A program made the translations under genes and the position numbers. Under the pieces are notes generated by a model. That model was not told the DNA's origin and made no database searches. It saw only the letters and a list, made by a program, of their open reading frames with translations. Below are positions 1 through 6,829 of a stretch of 63,508 nt of DNA, piece by piece (positions within the stretch are counted from its first letter, which is position 1; each line of letters starts with the position of its first letter). Origin of the DNA: an uncultured Oscillospiraceae bacterium (lineage in GTDB: Bacteria > Bacillota > Clostridia > Oscillospirales > Oscillospiraceae); the NCBI GenBank assembly GCA_934597125.1, contig CAKTQM010000004.1, positions 1 to 63,508 on the forward strand, in the 5' to 3' direction.

Positions 1-327
1 AGTCGGAATAGCGAGGCGCGGATCATTGCGGATGCCAAGTACAAGCCTATCGACAACATCGGTAATCGGGACTATTTACAGGTGCTTGCCTATATGTTCC
101 GTTTTGATGCCAAGGCTGGTTACTACCTCTATCCCGAGGTGGAAGGCACAGATGATTTGAAACTGTGGATGAATCGCGGCTCGACCTATGAGAAAAACGT
201 TGCTCCGCGTGATGACATTAGCGTTACCAAGCACGGTTTGAAAATTCCCGTAGATGCCTCAAACTACGATGAATTTGTCATGAGAATGAAAATTTGCGAA
301 CAGGAATTTAAGAGTAGAATATGCTAA
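1..327 (+). CDS. McrC-like restriction nuclease subunit (3' end only)
   Basis: Only the last 108 codons lie in the window; the frame is open from the first base. The fragment holds the end of a PD-(D/E)XK nuclease fold: ADAKYKPI (fragment residues 10-17) gives the D-x-K pair, and DYLQVLAYMF fits the Q-x(3)-Y helix typical of McrC. McrC is the nuclease partner of the GTPase McrB in type IV restriction of modified-cytosine DNA; McrB would lie upstream, outside the window. The stop is 23 bases before the next gene on the same strand, so the two are probably co-transcribed. Another PD-(D/E)XK restriction subunit, such as a LlaJI-type protein, is possible. Confidence 0.6.
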   Translation, partial: SRNSEARIIADAKYKPIDNIGNRDYLQVLAYMFRFDAKAGYYLYPEVEGTDDLKLWMNRGSTYEKNVAPRDDISVTKHGLKIPVDASNYDEFVMRMKICEQEFKSRIC

Positions 328-350
328 AATAACCCATAGGAGGTGACGCC

Positions 351-1784
351 ATGCTTGACTTCGGTCGCCTGGAGCAATACCGGGAGAACAACCGCATAGA
401 GGCCAAGAAGGCGCTGGGCGGCCTGCCCAAGAGCATCTGGGAGACCTACTCCGCCTTTGCCAACACGCTGGGCGGCGTCATCCTGCTGGGCGTCATCGAA
501 ACGGCGGACAAGACCTTCGATTCCGTGAACCTGCCCGATCCCGACAGCCTGATCCGTGAGTTCTGGTGCATCATCAACGATCCCCTGAAGGTCAGCGTCA
601 ACATTCTGGCCGGGAAGGACGTGTATGTGGAGGAGGTCAACGGCGACCGCATCATTGTGATCAAGGTGCCCCGCGCGGATCGCGCCGACAAGCCAGTGTA
701 CGTGGACAACGACATTCGCAACACCTACCGCCGCAGCGGCGAGGGCGACTACCGCTGTACATACGAGGAGTATCAAGCCATGGTGTGTGACGCGGCCATC
801 CAGTCGCAGGATATGCGTCTGATATGCGGAATGGACCTCGAGGCACTCAATTTCGAGAGCATACGCAGCTTCCGGCAAAGGATGAAGCTGTACCGTCCCG
901 GACATATGTGGGAGCACTTGGATGACGAAGCATTTCTGCAAAAAATCGGAGCGGTCGGCGAGAGTGGAGGTTCACTGCGCCCAACCTCTGCCGGACTGCT
1001 GATGTTCGGCAATCGGGAAGATATCCTCCGCGCATACCCCAATTATGCCATGACCTACCGTGAGCAGATCGATGCAGAAGGCCGCTGGACAGACACCGCT
1101 TGGAGCGGCAATGCCTACGAGTTCTACTACTGGGCCTACAACAAGCTGCAGCAGGACGCGAAAACGCCTTTTAAGATGGAGAATGGTCGTCGAGTGGATG
1201 ACACGCCCGTCCGTCAAGCCCTGCGGGAAGTGCTGGCCAACTGCCTTGTCAACGCGGATTATCATGGCTGCGGCGGCATCGTTGTCAGCGAGGTCTATCA
1301 GAAAATCACGCTCTCCAACCCCGGCAGTTTCCGCGTGCCGCTCGATACCGCTAAAAACGGCGGCGTGTCTGACCCGCGGAACGCCGCGATGGCGCGGATG
1401 TTTCACCTCGTCGATGTGGGTGAGTACACTGGCGGCGGCATCCCCAACCTGTATCGCATCTGGAAATCCGAGGGCTGGCCGGAGCCGGTCTTCACGGAGA
1501 GCTGCTCTCCAGCCCGCGTCTCACTTACACTGTATATGACGAGCCACAGCAGCAGCGGAGAAACCACAACAGGCGGAAAGCAAGTCCCTCTGGGCGCATT
1601 GTCTCAGCGCCAGCTACTGATCGACTATCTTACAGACCACCCAACAAGCGACCTGTTTGTGCTCTCCAAGGCGCTGGGTGTCAGCCTGAGCCGCACGGAG
1701 TCCCTCTTGCAGCAGCTTGCCGATGAGGGCATTGTCGTTGTGGAGGCAGGCCAAGGCAATCGTCTGTATAAATTGAAAGCGTAA
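351..1784 (+). CDS. AlbA_2/Schlafen-type ATP-binding putative DNA-binding protein
   Basis: A 477-residue protein with a perfect ribosome site (AGGAGGTGA) just before the ATG. Residues about 10-130 (RIEAKKALGGLP, then AFANTLGGVILLGV) match the AlbA_2 or divergent AAA_4 domain found in Schlafen-like bacterial proteins. Residues about 285-370 (EVLANCLVNADYH, then GGGIPNL) look like the HATPase_c_4 region that follows it in this family. The last 70 residues form a winged-helix-like segment (SKALGVSLSRTESLLQQL). Such proteins are widespread, often in defence or mobile regions, and act as putative transcription regulators or nucleic-acid effectors. It lies directly behind the McrC-like gene and is followed by a hairpin terminator. 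The exact function is unknown. Confidence 0.7.
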   Translation: MLDFGRLEQYRENNRIEAKKALGGLPKSIWETYSAFANTLGGVILLGVIETADKTFDSVNLPDPDSLIREFWCIINDPLKVSVNILAGKDVYVEEVNGDRIIVIKVPRADRADKPVYVDNDIRNTYRRSGEGDYRCTYEEYQAMVCDAAIQSQDMRLICGMDLEALNFESIRSFRQRMKLYRPGHMWEHLDDEAFLQKIGAVGESGGSLRPTSAGLLMFGNREDILRAYPNYAMTYREQIDAEGRWTDTAWSGNAYEFYYWAYNKLQQDAKTPFKMENGRRVDDTPVRQALREVLANCLVNADYHGCGGIVVSEVYQKITLSNPGSFRVPLDTAKNGGVSDPRNAAMARMFHLVDVGEYTGGGIPNLYRIWKSEGWPEPVFTESCSPARVSLTLYMTSHSSSGETTTGGKQVPLGALSQRQLLIDYLTDHPTSDLFVLSKALGVSLSRTESLLQQLADEGIVVVEAGQGNRLYKLKA

Positions 1785-1823
1785 GGCGGCTCAAATTCTG
1801 CGCCGCAGTAATCAAAGATAAGA

Positions 1824-1860
1824 AAAATCCCTCTGAAATCAACGATTTCAGAGGGATTTT
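1824..1860. terminator. Bidirectional intrinsic terminator
   Basis: A 17-base perfect inverted repeat (arms 1824-1840 and 1844-1860, loop AAC) lies between the AlbA-type gene and the tRNA. It has A/T tracts on both sides, so it can end the gene on the plus strand and the tRNA on the minus strand; it begins at the tRNA's encoded CCA. Confidence 0.8.
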
Positions 1861-1935
1861 GGTCCGAGTGGAGCGATTCGAACGCTCGGCCCCGTGAACC
1901 CAAATCACGTGCGCTACCAACTGCGCTACACCCGG
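1860..1935 (-). tRNA. tRNA-Pro (anticodon UGG)
   Basis: Read on the minus strand, a 76-base cloverleaf is complete: acceptor CCGGGTG pairs with CACTCGG, D arm GCGC...GCGC, anticodon stem CGTGA/TCACG with loop TTTGGGT (anticodon TGG, G at position 37 as usual for proline), T arm GAGCG-TTCGAAT-CGCTC, discriminator A and an encoded CCA. It decodes CCA proline codons. Confidence 0.93.
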
Positions 1936-2121
1936 ATATTCATTTTTCTGCCATTATACCACGGCAAGCGGTAAAAATAAAGATTTTTCTGTCTGTGGTC
2001 ATTTATGTGGTCAAAGCCGCTTTTGTGCCGTTTTCTGCAACCGGAGGAAATCCAGCAAACGCAGGCGCTGCAAGGCTTTGCGGCGTTTCGCCTCACCCTA
2101 TCCCGGATACAACCACGGCAC

Positions 2122-2162
2122 ACCCAAATCAAGCGCGATACCAGCTTCGCTACACCCGGATA
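2122..2162 (-). pseudogene. Decayed tRNA-Pro 5' half
   Basis: This stretch is colinear with the 5' half of the intact tRNA-Pro at a constant offset of 224 bases: CGCTACACCCGGATA and ACCCAAATCA are shared exactly, while the D arm has diverged. No matching 3' anticodon stem, T arm or acceptor strand follows, so it cannot fold as a tRNA. It is either a dead duplicate or the scar of an integration event. The surrounding 1936-2253 has no convincing gene. Confidence 0.6.
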
Positions 2163-2253
2163 GTCTATTTATTCTACCAGACTTCTTCTGTGGATGCAAG
2201 CAGAAAATGTGCGTCCGTCCATAGGCGAGGGTGCCTATGGACGGACGGGGGAT

Positions 2254-3885
2254 TCAGCGCTTTTTCAGTACGCCCAGCAGGCCGCGCTTGAGGATCTGGC
2301 CGCCGGCGGAGATCAGCTGCGTTTCGATCTTGGCCTGACGGCGCTCGGCCTTGCGCTTGGCTTCGGCTTCTTCTTTTTCCGCTCTGCGCTCAGCCTTGCG
2401 AAGCTCCGCATCCTCCAGCTTCTGCTGGCGGCGGCGTTCCTCATCCTCCAACTTCTGTTGACGGCGACGGGCCTCGTCCTCCAGCTTCTGCTGGCGCTTC
2501 TTGTCGGCTTCTTCCTCTTTCAGCCGCTGCTTCTCGGCGGCGGCATCTGCCTTTTCCTGAGCCTTGCGGTCGGCCTCTGCCTGCTTGGCGGTTTCGGCGG
2601 CCTCGGCTTCGCCGGTCAGTACCTCATAGGCAGAAACGTTGTCCACAGAGTCGTCGTACTTTTCCATGCCGTCCCGCATCAGCACCTTGGCCCGAGCCAT
2701 GGGCTCCGGCGCGGCCATCAGGCTCTGGGGGCAGATGATCTTGGTGCGCTGCACCATGGCCGGCACGCCGGACTCATCCAGGAACGAGGTCAGCGCCTCG
2801 CCTACGCCCATCTCCATGATGGCGTCCTCTGCTTGGAAGGCGGGGTTGACGCGGAAGGCCTGGGCCGCAATGCGGACAGCCTTCAACTCGGCGGGGGTAT
2901 AGGCACGCAGGGCATGCTGTACGCGGTTGCTCAGCTGCGCCAGCACGGTATTGGGAATGTCGCTGGGACTCTGGGTGACGAAGAACACGCCCACGCCGCG
3001 GGAGCGGATCAGCTTCACCGTCTGTTCGATCTTCTGCACCAGCACGCTGGGCGCGTCACGGAACAGCATGTGGGCCTCATCGAAGAAGAACACCAACTTG
3101 GGCTTTGCCAGATCACCCGCCTCCGGCAGGCTTTCGAACAACTCCGACAGCATCCACAGCAGGAAGCTGGCATACAGCGTGGGGTTTTGCACCAGCTTGA
3201 CGCAGTCCAGCACGTTGATCATGCCGTGCCCATTCTCATCGGTGCGCATCCAATCGTGGATGTCCAGGGCGGGTTCGCCGAAGAACAGGTCGCCGCCTTG
3301 CTGCTCCAGCGGCAGCAGCGCGCGGATAATGCCCGCCGCCGACTGGGGTGTGATATTGCCGTAGGACATCATATATTCTGCGCGGTGTTCGTTGACGTAG
3401 TTCAGCATGGCCCGCAGATCCTTCAGGTCGATCAGCTGCAGGCCCTTGTCATCGGCGATGCGGAATACAATGTGCAGAATGCCCTCCTGGGCGGGGGTCA
3501 AGCCCAGAATACGGCTCAAGAGCTCCGGCCCCATGTCGCTGACGGTGGCCCGCACGGCATGGCCGCCCTCCTGATAGATGTCCCAGAAGGTGGTGGGGAA
3601 CGCACGATAAGTAAAGGTATCGCGGATGCCGAACTTGTCGATGCGCTTTTCCATACCCTCGCTGCTGACGCCGGGGGCGCAGATGCCGGCCACGTCACCT
3701 TTCACGTCGCACAGGAATACGGGTACGCCCGCATCGGAGAAATCCTCTGCCATCACCTTCATGGTAATGGTCTTGCCGGTGCCGCTGGCGCCGGCGATCA
3801 GCCCGTGGCGGTTGCACATGTTCAGTGCCAGTTCCACCCGCTGATCCTCCGCCAGCCCCAGATAGATCTTGCCGTTTTGGTACAT
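2254..3885 (-). CDS. HerA-like (DUF853/YjgR-type) ATPase
   Basis: A 543-residue P-loop ATPase. Walker A is GASGTGKT (residues 32-39) and Walker B is KLVFFFDEAHM (about 264-274). The N-terminal half matches the DUF853 family, the YjgR-type relatives of the bipolar DNA translocase HerA. The last 110 residues are a very charged coiled coil in which RRRQQKLEDE-like units repeat about three times. Cellular role is not established for this subfamily; DNA translocation or repair is inferred from the HerA relation. It stands alone between the tRNA region and a long intergenic stretch. Confidence 0.8.
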   Translation of the reverse strand: MYQNGKIYLGLAEDQRVELALNMCNRHGLIAGASGTGKTITMKVMAEDFSDAGVPVFLCDVKGDVAGICAPGVSSEGMEKRIDKFGIRDTFTYRAFPTTFWDIYQEGGHAVRATVSDMGPELLSRILGLTPAQEGILHIVFRIADDKGLQLIDLKDLRAMLNYVNEHRAEYMMSYGNITPQSAAGIIRALLPLEQQGGDLFFGEPALDIHDWMRTDENGHGMINVLDCVKLVQNPTLYASFLLWMLSELFESLPEAGDLAKPKLVFFFDEAHMLFRDAPSVLVQKIEQTVKLIRSRGVGVFFVTQSPSDIPNTVLAQLSNRVQHALRAYTPAELKAVRIAAQAFRVNPAFQAEDAIMEMGVGEALTSFLDESGVPAMVQRTKIICPQSLMAAPEPMARAKVLMRDGMEKYDDSVDNVSAYEVLTGEAEAAETAKQAEADRKAQEKADAAAEKQRLKEEEADKKRQQKLEDEARRRQQKLEDEERRRQQKLEDAELRKAERRAEKEEAEAKRKAERRQAKIETQLISAGGQILKRGLLGVLKKR

Positions 3886-4002
3886 ATAGCCATCCTCCCT
3901 TATGTATTGGCTTTATTATACGATAAGAAACACCGCCGCGCAAGGGGAAATGGATATGATCCATGAAACCGTCGAAAAAGCATTCCGCACGCTGGAGTGC
4001 CC

Positions 4003-4080
4003 AAGCCTTCCTTGTATAAAGGGAGGTGGCGCGAAGCGCCGGAGGGATTGAGCCGAGGGAGCCTTTGGCACGGTGAACGC
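4003..4080. repeat. Partial copy of intergenic palindromic repeat (family A)
   Basis: The segment starting AAGCCTTCCTTG and continuing GGGAGGTGGCGCGAAGCGCC then GGAGGGATTG closely matches the left half of the element at 33009-33130. The right half is missing or diverged. It lies in the gene-free stretch 3886-4185, in which nothing else is recognised. Confidence 0.6.
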
Positions 4081-4185
4081 AGCGTTTCCGCGGATTCATT
4101 CCTCTTCTTTTTGTGCGATTCCGCCAATGCTCTATGCCCTTCTTTGTCACACATGACAAAACACACGCCAGGCGGCAAAAACGCC

Positions 4186-4213
4186 TTGCAATTTTTCGCC
4201 AAAGTGCTACACT
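4186..4213 (+). promoter_or_regulatory. Sigma-A promoter of the beta-helix surface gene
   Basis: TTGCAA (4186-4191), 16-base spacer, TACACT (4208-4213). The predicted start near 4220 puts a strong hairpin at the 5' end of the message and gives a leader of about 270 bases. Confidence 0.6.
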
Positions 4214-4221
4214 AAATCTGT

Positions 4222-4453
4222 ATTCCTGCCAAACCCTATAGGGTTTGCTGTTTTTTCTGAAAGAAAAAACAGGACAGGCCGTGTATTCCCATCTTGGCAT
4301 AACGGCCGCGGAGGCAACCCTGCGGCCTTGTGCGTCTGATCTCCCCATTTCAGGGCAGACAGAGCGTTGGTTGCTTGCTCTGTCTGCCCCCATCAGACGG
4401 GAGGACAGACCATACGCGGCGCCGCCGCATAATGCCGGAGCGGCGGCGTTTTT
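4222..4453 (+). promoter_or_regulatory. Structured leader ending in an intrinsic terminator (candidate attenuator)
   Basis: Five hairpins follow one another in the leader: a 16-base palindrome (4231-4246); GTTTTTTC/GAAAAAAC (4250-4270); GGCCGC/GCGGCC (4304-4327); a long two-part stem with outer arms 4333-4340/4392-4399 and a 13-base inner stem 4353-4365/4377-4389; and a GC stem 4420-4428/4440-4448 followed by TTTTT. The last is a typical terminator placed 40 bases before the start codon, with the ribosome site (AGGGGAGGA) after it. This is the layout of an attenuator or riboswitch. I could not match it to a known riboswitch class. Confidence 0.5.
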
Positions 4454-4493
4454 CCTCACCGGCAAATTTTTTAGTAGGGGAGGACATATACAT

Positions 4494-5942
4494 ATGTCAA
4501 CCAAAAAAGCGACAAAAAGAGCGCTGCTGACCAGCATTCTGGCTATCTGCCTCTGTCTGGTTATGCTGATCGGCTCCACCTTCGCGTGGTTCACCGACAC
4601 CGCCAGCACCAGCGTCAATCAGATCCAGTCCGGTACGCTGGATGTGGACATCGTGGACGAAGCTGGAAATAGCCTGACGGGTACGGGTGAAAATGCAAAA
4701 AAACTGAATTTCGTTAACACAGAAAATGAAACCGCTATTTTGTGGGAGCCTGGCGTGACCTTTAATACAACGGTATTTAAGATTAAAAACGCCGGCAATC
4801 TGGCGCTGAAGTGGAAAGTCGAGATCATCAAGGATAATCTTACAAATGGTACAGTAGACCCTGAGGTAACGTCGAATGTAAGCCTGCTGGAAGTGATCAA
4901 GTTCTCTGTGGTGAATGCAGAGACCGAAGAGATTGTTCCTATCGAGACGTTTGAAGATCATCTCTCTAAAGAAACGACAAGCGGTAAGTACTACCTGCAG
5001 GGCCACATGGATGAGATGGCCGGTAACGCCTATCAGGGCCTGACGCTGGATGGTGTGGGAATCAAGGTCTATGCCACTCAGTACACCGAGGAATACGACA
5101 GCAATGACAATCAGTATGACAAGGGTGCTGAGTATGCAATACCTGTTGGCACGGTTGACGAGTTAAATGCTGCTGTTAAGGCTGGGGAGAATGTGGTTCT
5201 GACCAGTGACCTGTCCATGCCCTCTGCTTTGAATATCACGAAAGACATTTCCATCGATCTGAACGGCAAGACCGTAATGAGCGATCAATCCTTTGCCCAA
5301 GTCTTGGATGGCACTCTGACTTTGACTGGTGGCACGGTGGAAAGCGGCAATGTTGCTGTCCGTGTTGAGGAGAACGGTAAGGCTATCATCAATGGCGGTA
5401 CCTATTCCGGCATTTACACTGTGTATGCGACCAATGGCGGTACAGCGACAATCAACGGCGGCGAGTTTATCTCTCAGGAATTCACTTGTGCTGTTCCGAA
5501 TGGCGGCAATGTGACTATCAATGGAGGTACCTTCACTGCAAAAGATAACGCTGTCGTTGGAACGAATGGTAGTTCTAACTATGCCAGCAGTACCATTATC
5601 ATCAACGGTGGTACCTTCAATGGCAATATCACGTCTGCTGGCTACATTGCCTGCGGTGTTTATGTTGCCAATAACGATACCGTGACCATCAACGGTGGTA
5701 CCTTTAACATTACTGATGGCGTTGGTATCCTGATGCGTGCCGGTAATACTACCATTGGCGAGAATGTGGTTATCAACCTCACCAACACCGGTAAGATTAC
5801 ACAAGGTAAGGTGGGTGACGCCACGATCGACATTACCACGCCCAGCTATCTGGTGCAGGATGTTCGTTCCGGCTATCCCGGTGCAACTGCGGGCTTTACG
5901 ATTACCAACAACAGCGCATATGCACTTGTAGATTACAAGTAA
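4494..5942 (+). CDS. Secreted beta-helix protein with SipW/TasA-type signal sequence
   Basis: A 482-residue protein. The frame is open further upstream, but the ATG at 4494 has the ribosome site AGGGGAGGA and opens with a lysine-rich signal sequence. Its hydrophobic core ends in FAWFTDTAS (residues 30-38), the hallmark of signal peptides handled by SipW-like peptidases in the TasA/CalY family. A TasA-like beta-sandwich section follows (to about 215). Residues about 225-440 carry many ITINGGTF-like turns, the signature of a right-handed parallel beta-helix. No SipW gene or other matrix gene is nearby. It probably forms part of an extracellular matrix or adhesin; ligand unknown. It lacks the C-terminal membrane tail of the two other surface proteins in the window. 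Confidence 0.75.
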   Translation: MSTKKATKRALLTSILAICLCLVMLIGSTFAWFTDTASTSVNQIQSGTLDVDIVDEAGNSLTGTGENAKKLNFVNTENETAILWEPGVTFNTTVFKIKNAGNLALKWKVEIIKDNLTNGTVDPEVTSNVSLLEVIKFSVVNAETEEIVPIETFEDHLSKETTSGKYYLQGHMDEMAGNAYQGLTLDGVGIKVYATQYTEEYDSNDNQYDKGAEYAIPVGTVDELNAAVKAGENVVLTSDLSMPSALNITKDISIDLNGKTVMSDQSFAQVLDGTLTLTGGTVESGNVAVRVEENGKAIINGGTYSGIYTVYATNGGTATINGGEFISQEFTCAVPNGGNVTINGGTFTAKDNAVVGTNGSSNYASSTIIINGGTFNGNITSAGYIACGVYVANNDTVTINGGTFNITDGVGILMRAGNTTIGENVVINLTNTGKITQGKVGDATIDITTPSYLVQDVRSGYPGATAGFTITNNSAYALVDYK

Positions 5943-5947
5943 GAAAC

Positions 5948-5982
5948 AAAAAATCACTCCCCCTACGGGGGAGTGATTTTTT
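5948..5982. terminator. Bidirectional intrinsic terminator
   Basis: AAATCACTCCCCC and GGGGGAGTGATTT pair around a short loop, with A and T runs on both sides; it serves the converging surface-protein and hsp20 genes. Confidence 0.85.
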
Positions 5983-5996
5983 ATAGCTCCACGGCC

Positions 5997-6437
5997 TCAG
6001 TCGATAGAGATGGAGGAACTCTTGGGCAGCTTCTTGGCGGCCTTGGGGACGGTGATTTGCAGAATGCCGCTTTCAAACTTTGCGCTGATCTGGTCAGGCT
6101 CCACATCCTCGCCCACGTAGAAGCTGCGGCTGCATGCGCCGGCGTAGCGCTCCTGGCGGATGTACTTGCCCTTCTTGTCGCTTTCGCTCTTGTCCAGTCC
6201 CTTGGCGGCCTGAATGGTCAGGCAGCCATTCTTCAAATCAATGCTGACCTCGTCCTTCTTGAAACCAGGCAGGTCGATGTCCAGTTCGTAGGCATCCTCC
6301 GTCTCACGGACATCGGTCTTCATCAGGTTCTTGGCATGCTTGCCGTACAGCACATCGCGGCCCTGAGGCACCATCATACCAAACGGATCAGAAAAGAAAT
6401 CATCAAACAGATTTTCACCAAAAATGCTCGGCAACAT
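5997..6437 (-). CDS. Small heat shock protein (Hsp20/alpha-crystallin)
   Basis: A 146-residue protein with an alpha-crystallin domain at about residues 40-140 (DAYELDIDLPGFKKDEVSID, then GILQITVPKA, the I-x-V-type tail region). It acts as an ATP-independent holdase for unfolding proteins in the cytoplasm. The start follows GGAGG by nine bases. The promoter upstream overlaps a CIRCE operator, so control by the HrcA repressor is expected, together with the GroE/DnaK regulon. Monocistronic. Confidence 0.92.
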   Translation of the reverse strand: MLPSIFGENLFDDFFSDPFGMMVPQGRDVLYGKHAKNLMKTDVRETEDAYELDIDLPGFKKDEVSIDLKNGCLTIQAAKGLDKSESDKKGKYIRQERYAGACSRSFYVGEDVEPDQISAKFESGILQITVPKAAKKLPKSSSISID

Positions 6438-6560
6438 AAGTCATAACCTCCATTCATGTTCCCGGCGGCGGTGCCGCCGTTGAAACTCTGTTACCATGAC
6501 AGAATGTATTTTTTGATCTCTGCGGGGCCCTTTCGAACCCCTCTCTCAAAGATCGCCTTT

Positions 6561-6588
6561 ATTATAACGCAGATTTTAGCACTGTCAA
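6561..6588 (-). promoter_or_regulatory. Sigma-A promoter of hsp20
   Basis: On the minus strand TTGACA (6588-6583), 16-base spacer, TATAAT (6566-6561): both boxes are consensus. The -35 box lies inside the CIRCE operator. Confidence 0.85.
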
Positions 6589-6602
6589 TAGGAGAGTGCT
6601 AA
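6576..6602. promoter_or_regulatory. CIRCE operator (HrcA binding site)
   Basis: TTAGCACTG, nine bases, GAGTGCTAA. The consensus is TTAGCACTC-N9-GAGTGCTAA, so only one base differs. It overlaps the hsp20 promoter, where bound HrcA would block RNA polymerase. Confidence 0.9.
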
Positions 6603-6661
6603 AGTTCACAAAACATCCGAAGTTCGTTCACAAAACATCCGAAGTTCGTTCACAAAATATG
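6602..6661. repeat. 22-base tandem repeat, about 2.7 copies
   Basis: The unit AAGTTCGTTCACAAAACATC+CG repeats directly after the CIRCE element; the first copy lacks four bases and the last has diverged at two. It lies just upstream of the hsp20 -35 box. No function can be read from it. Confidence 0.7.
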
Positions 6662-6758
6662 CGATTTTTCCGGAGTGCGCCGGAAACAGGCAGGGAAGGG
6701 GGGCATATTGCACAATCACCGCCCATTTCCCCACAGGAAAATATGGCGGGAAATGCTG

Positions 6759-6787
6759 TTGTTTTCCCCAAATTGCCGTGTTATACT
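6759..6787 (+). promoter_or_regulatory. Promoter of the first MATE gene
   Basis: TTGTTT (6759-6764), 17-base spacer, TATACT (6782-6787), about 35 bases before the ribosome site. Confidence 0.55.
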
Positions 6788-6829
6788 GTGCAATCGCATA
6801 TGAGATTTTAACGGATGGGAGGAACCGCC

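Noticed and set aside
2194..3966. 590-codon open frame opposite the HerA-like gene
   Set aside because: Leucine-rich shadow of the coiled coil; the minus-strand gene has Walker A and B motifs.
4222..4453. Known c-di-GMP, SAM or 6S RNA in the leader at 4.2 kb
   Set aside because: The conserved cores of these RNAs could not be found by eye; only the hairpins and terminator are supported.
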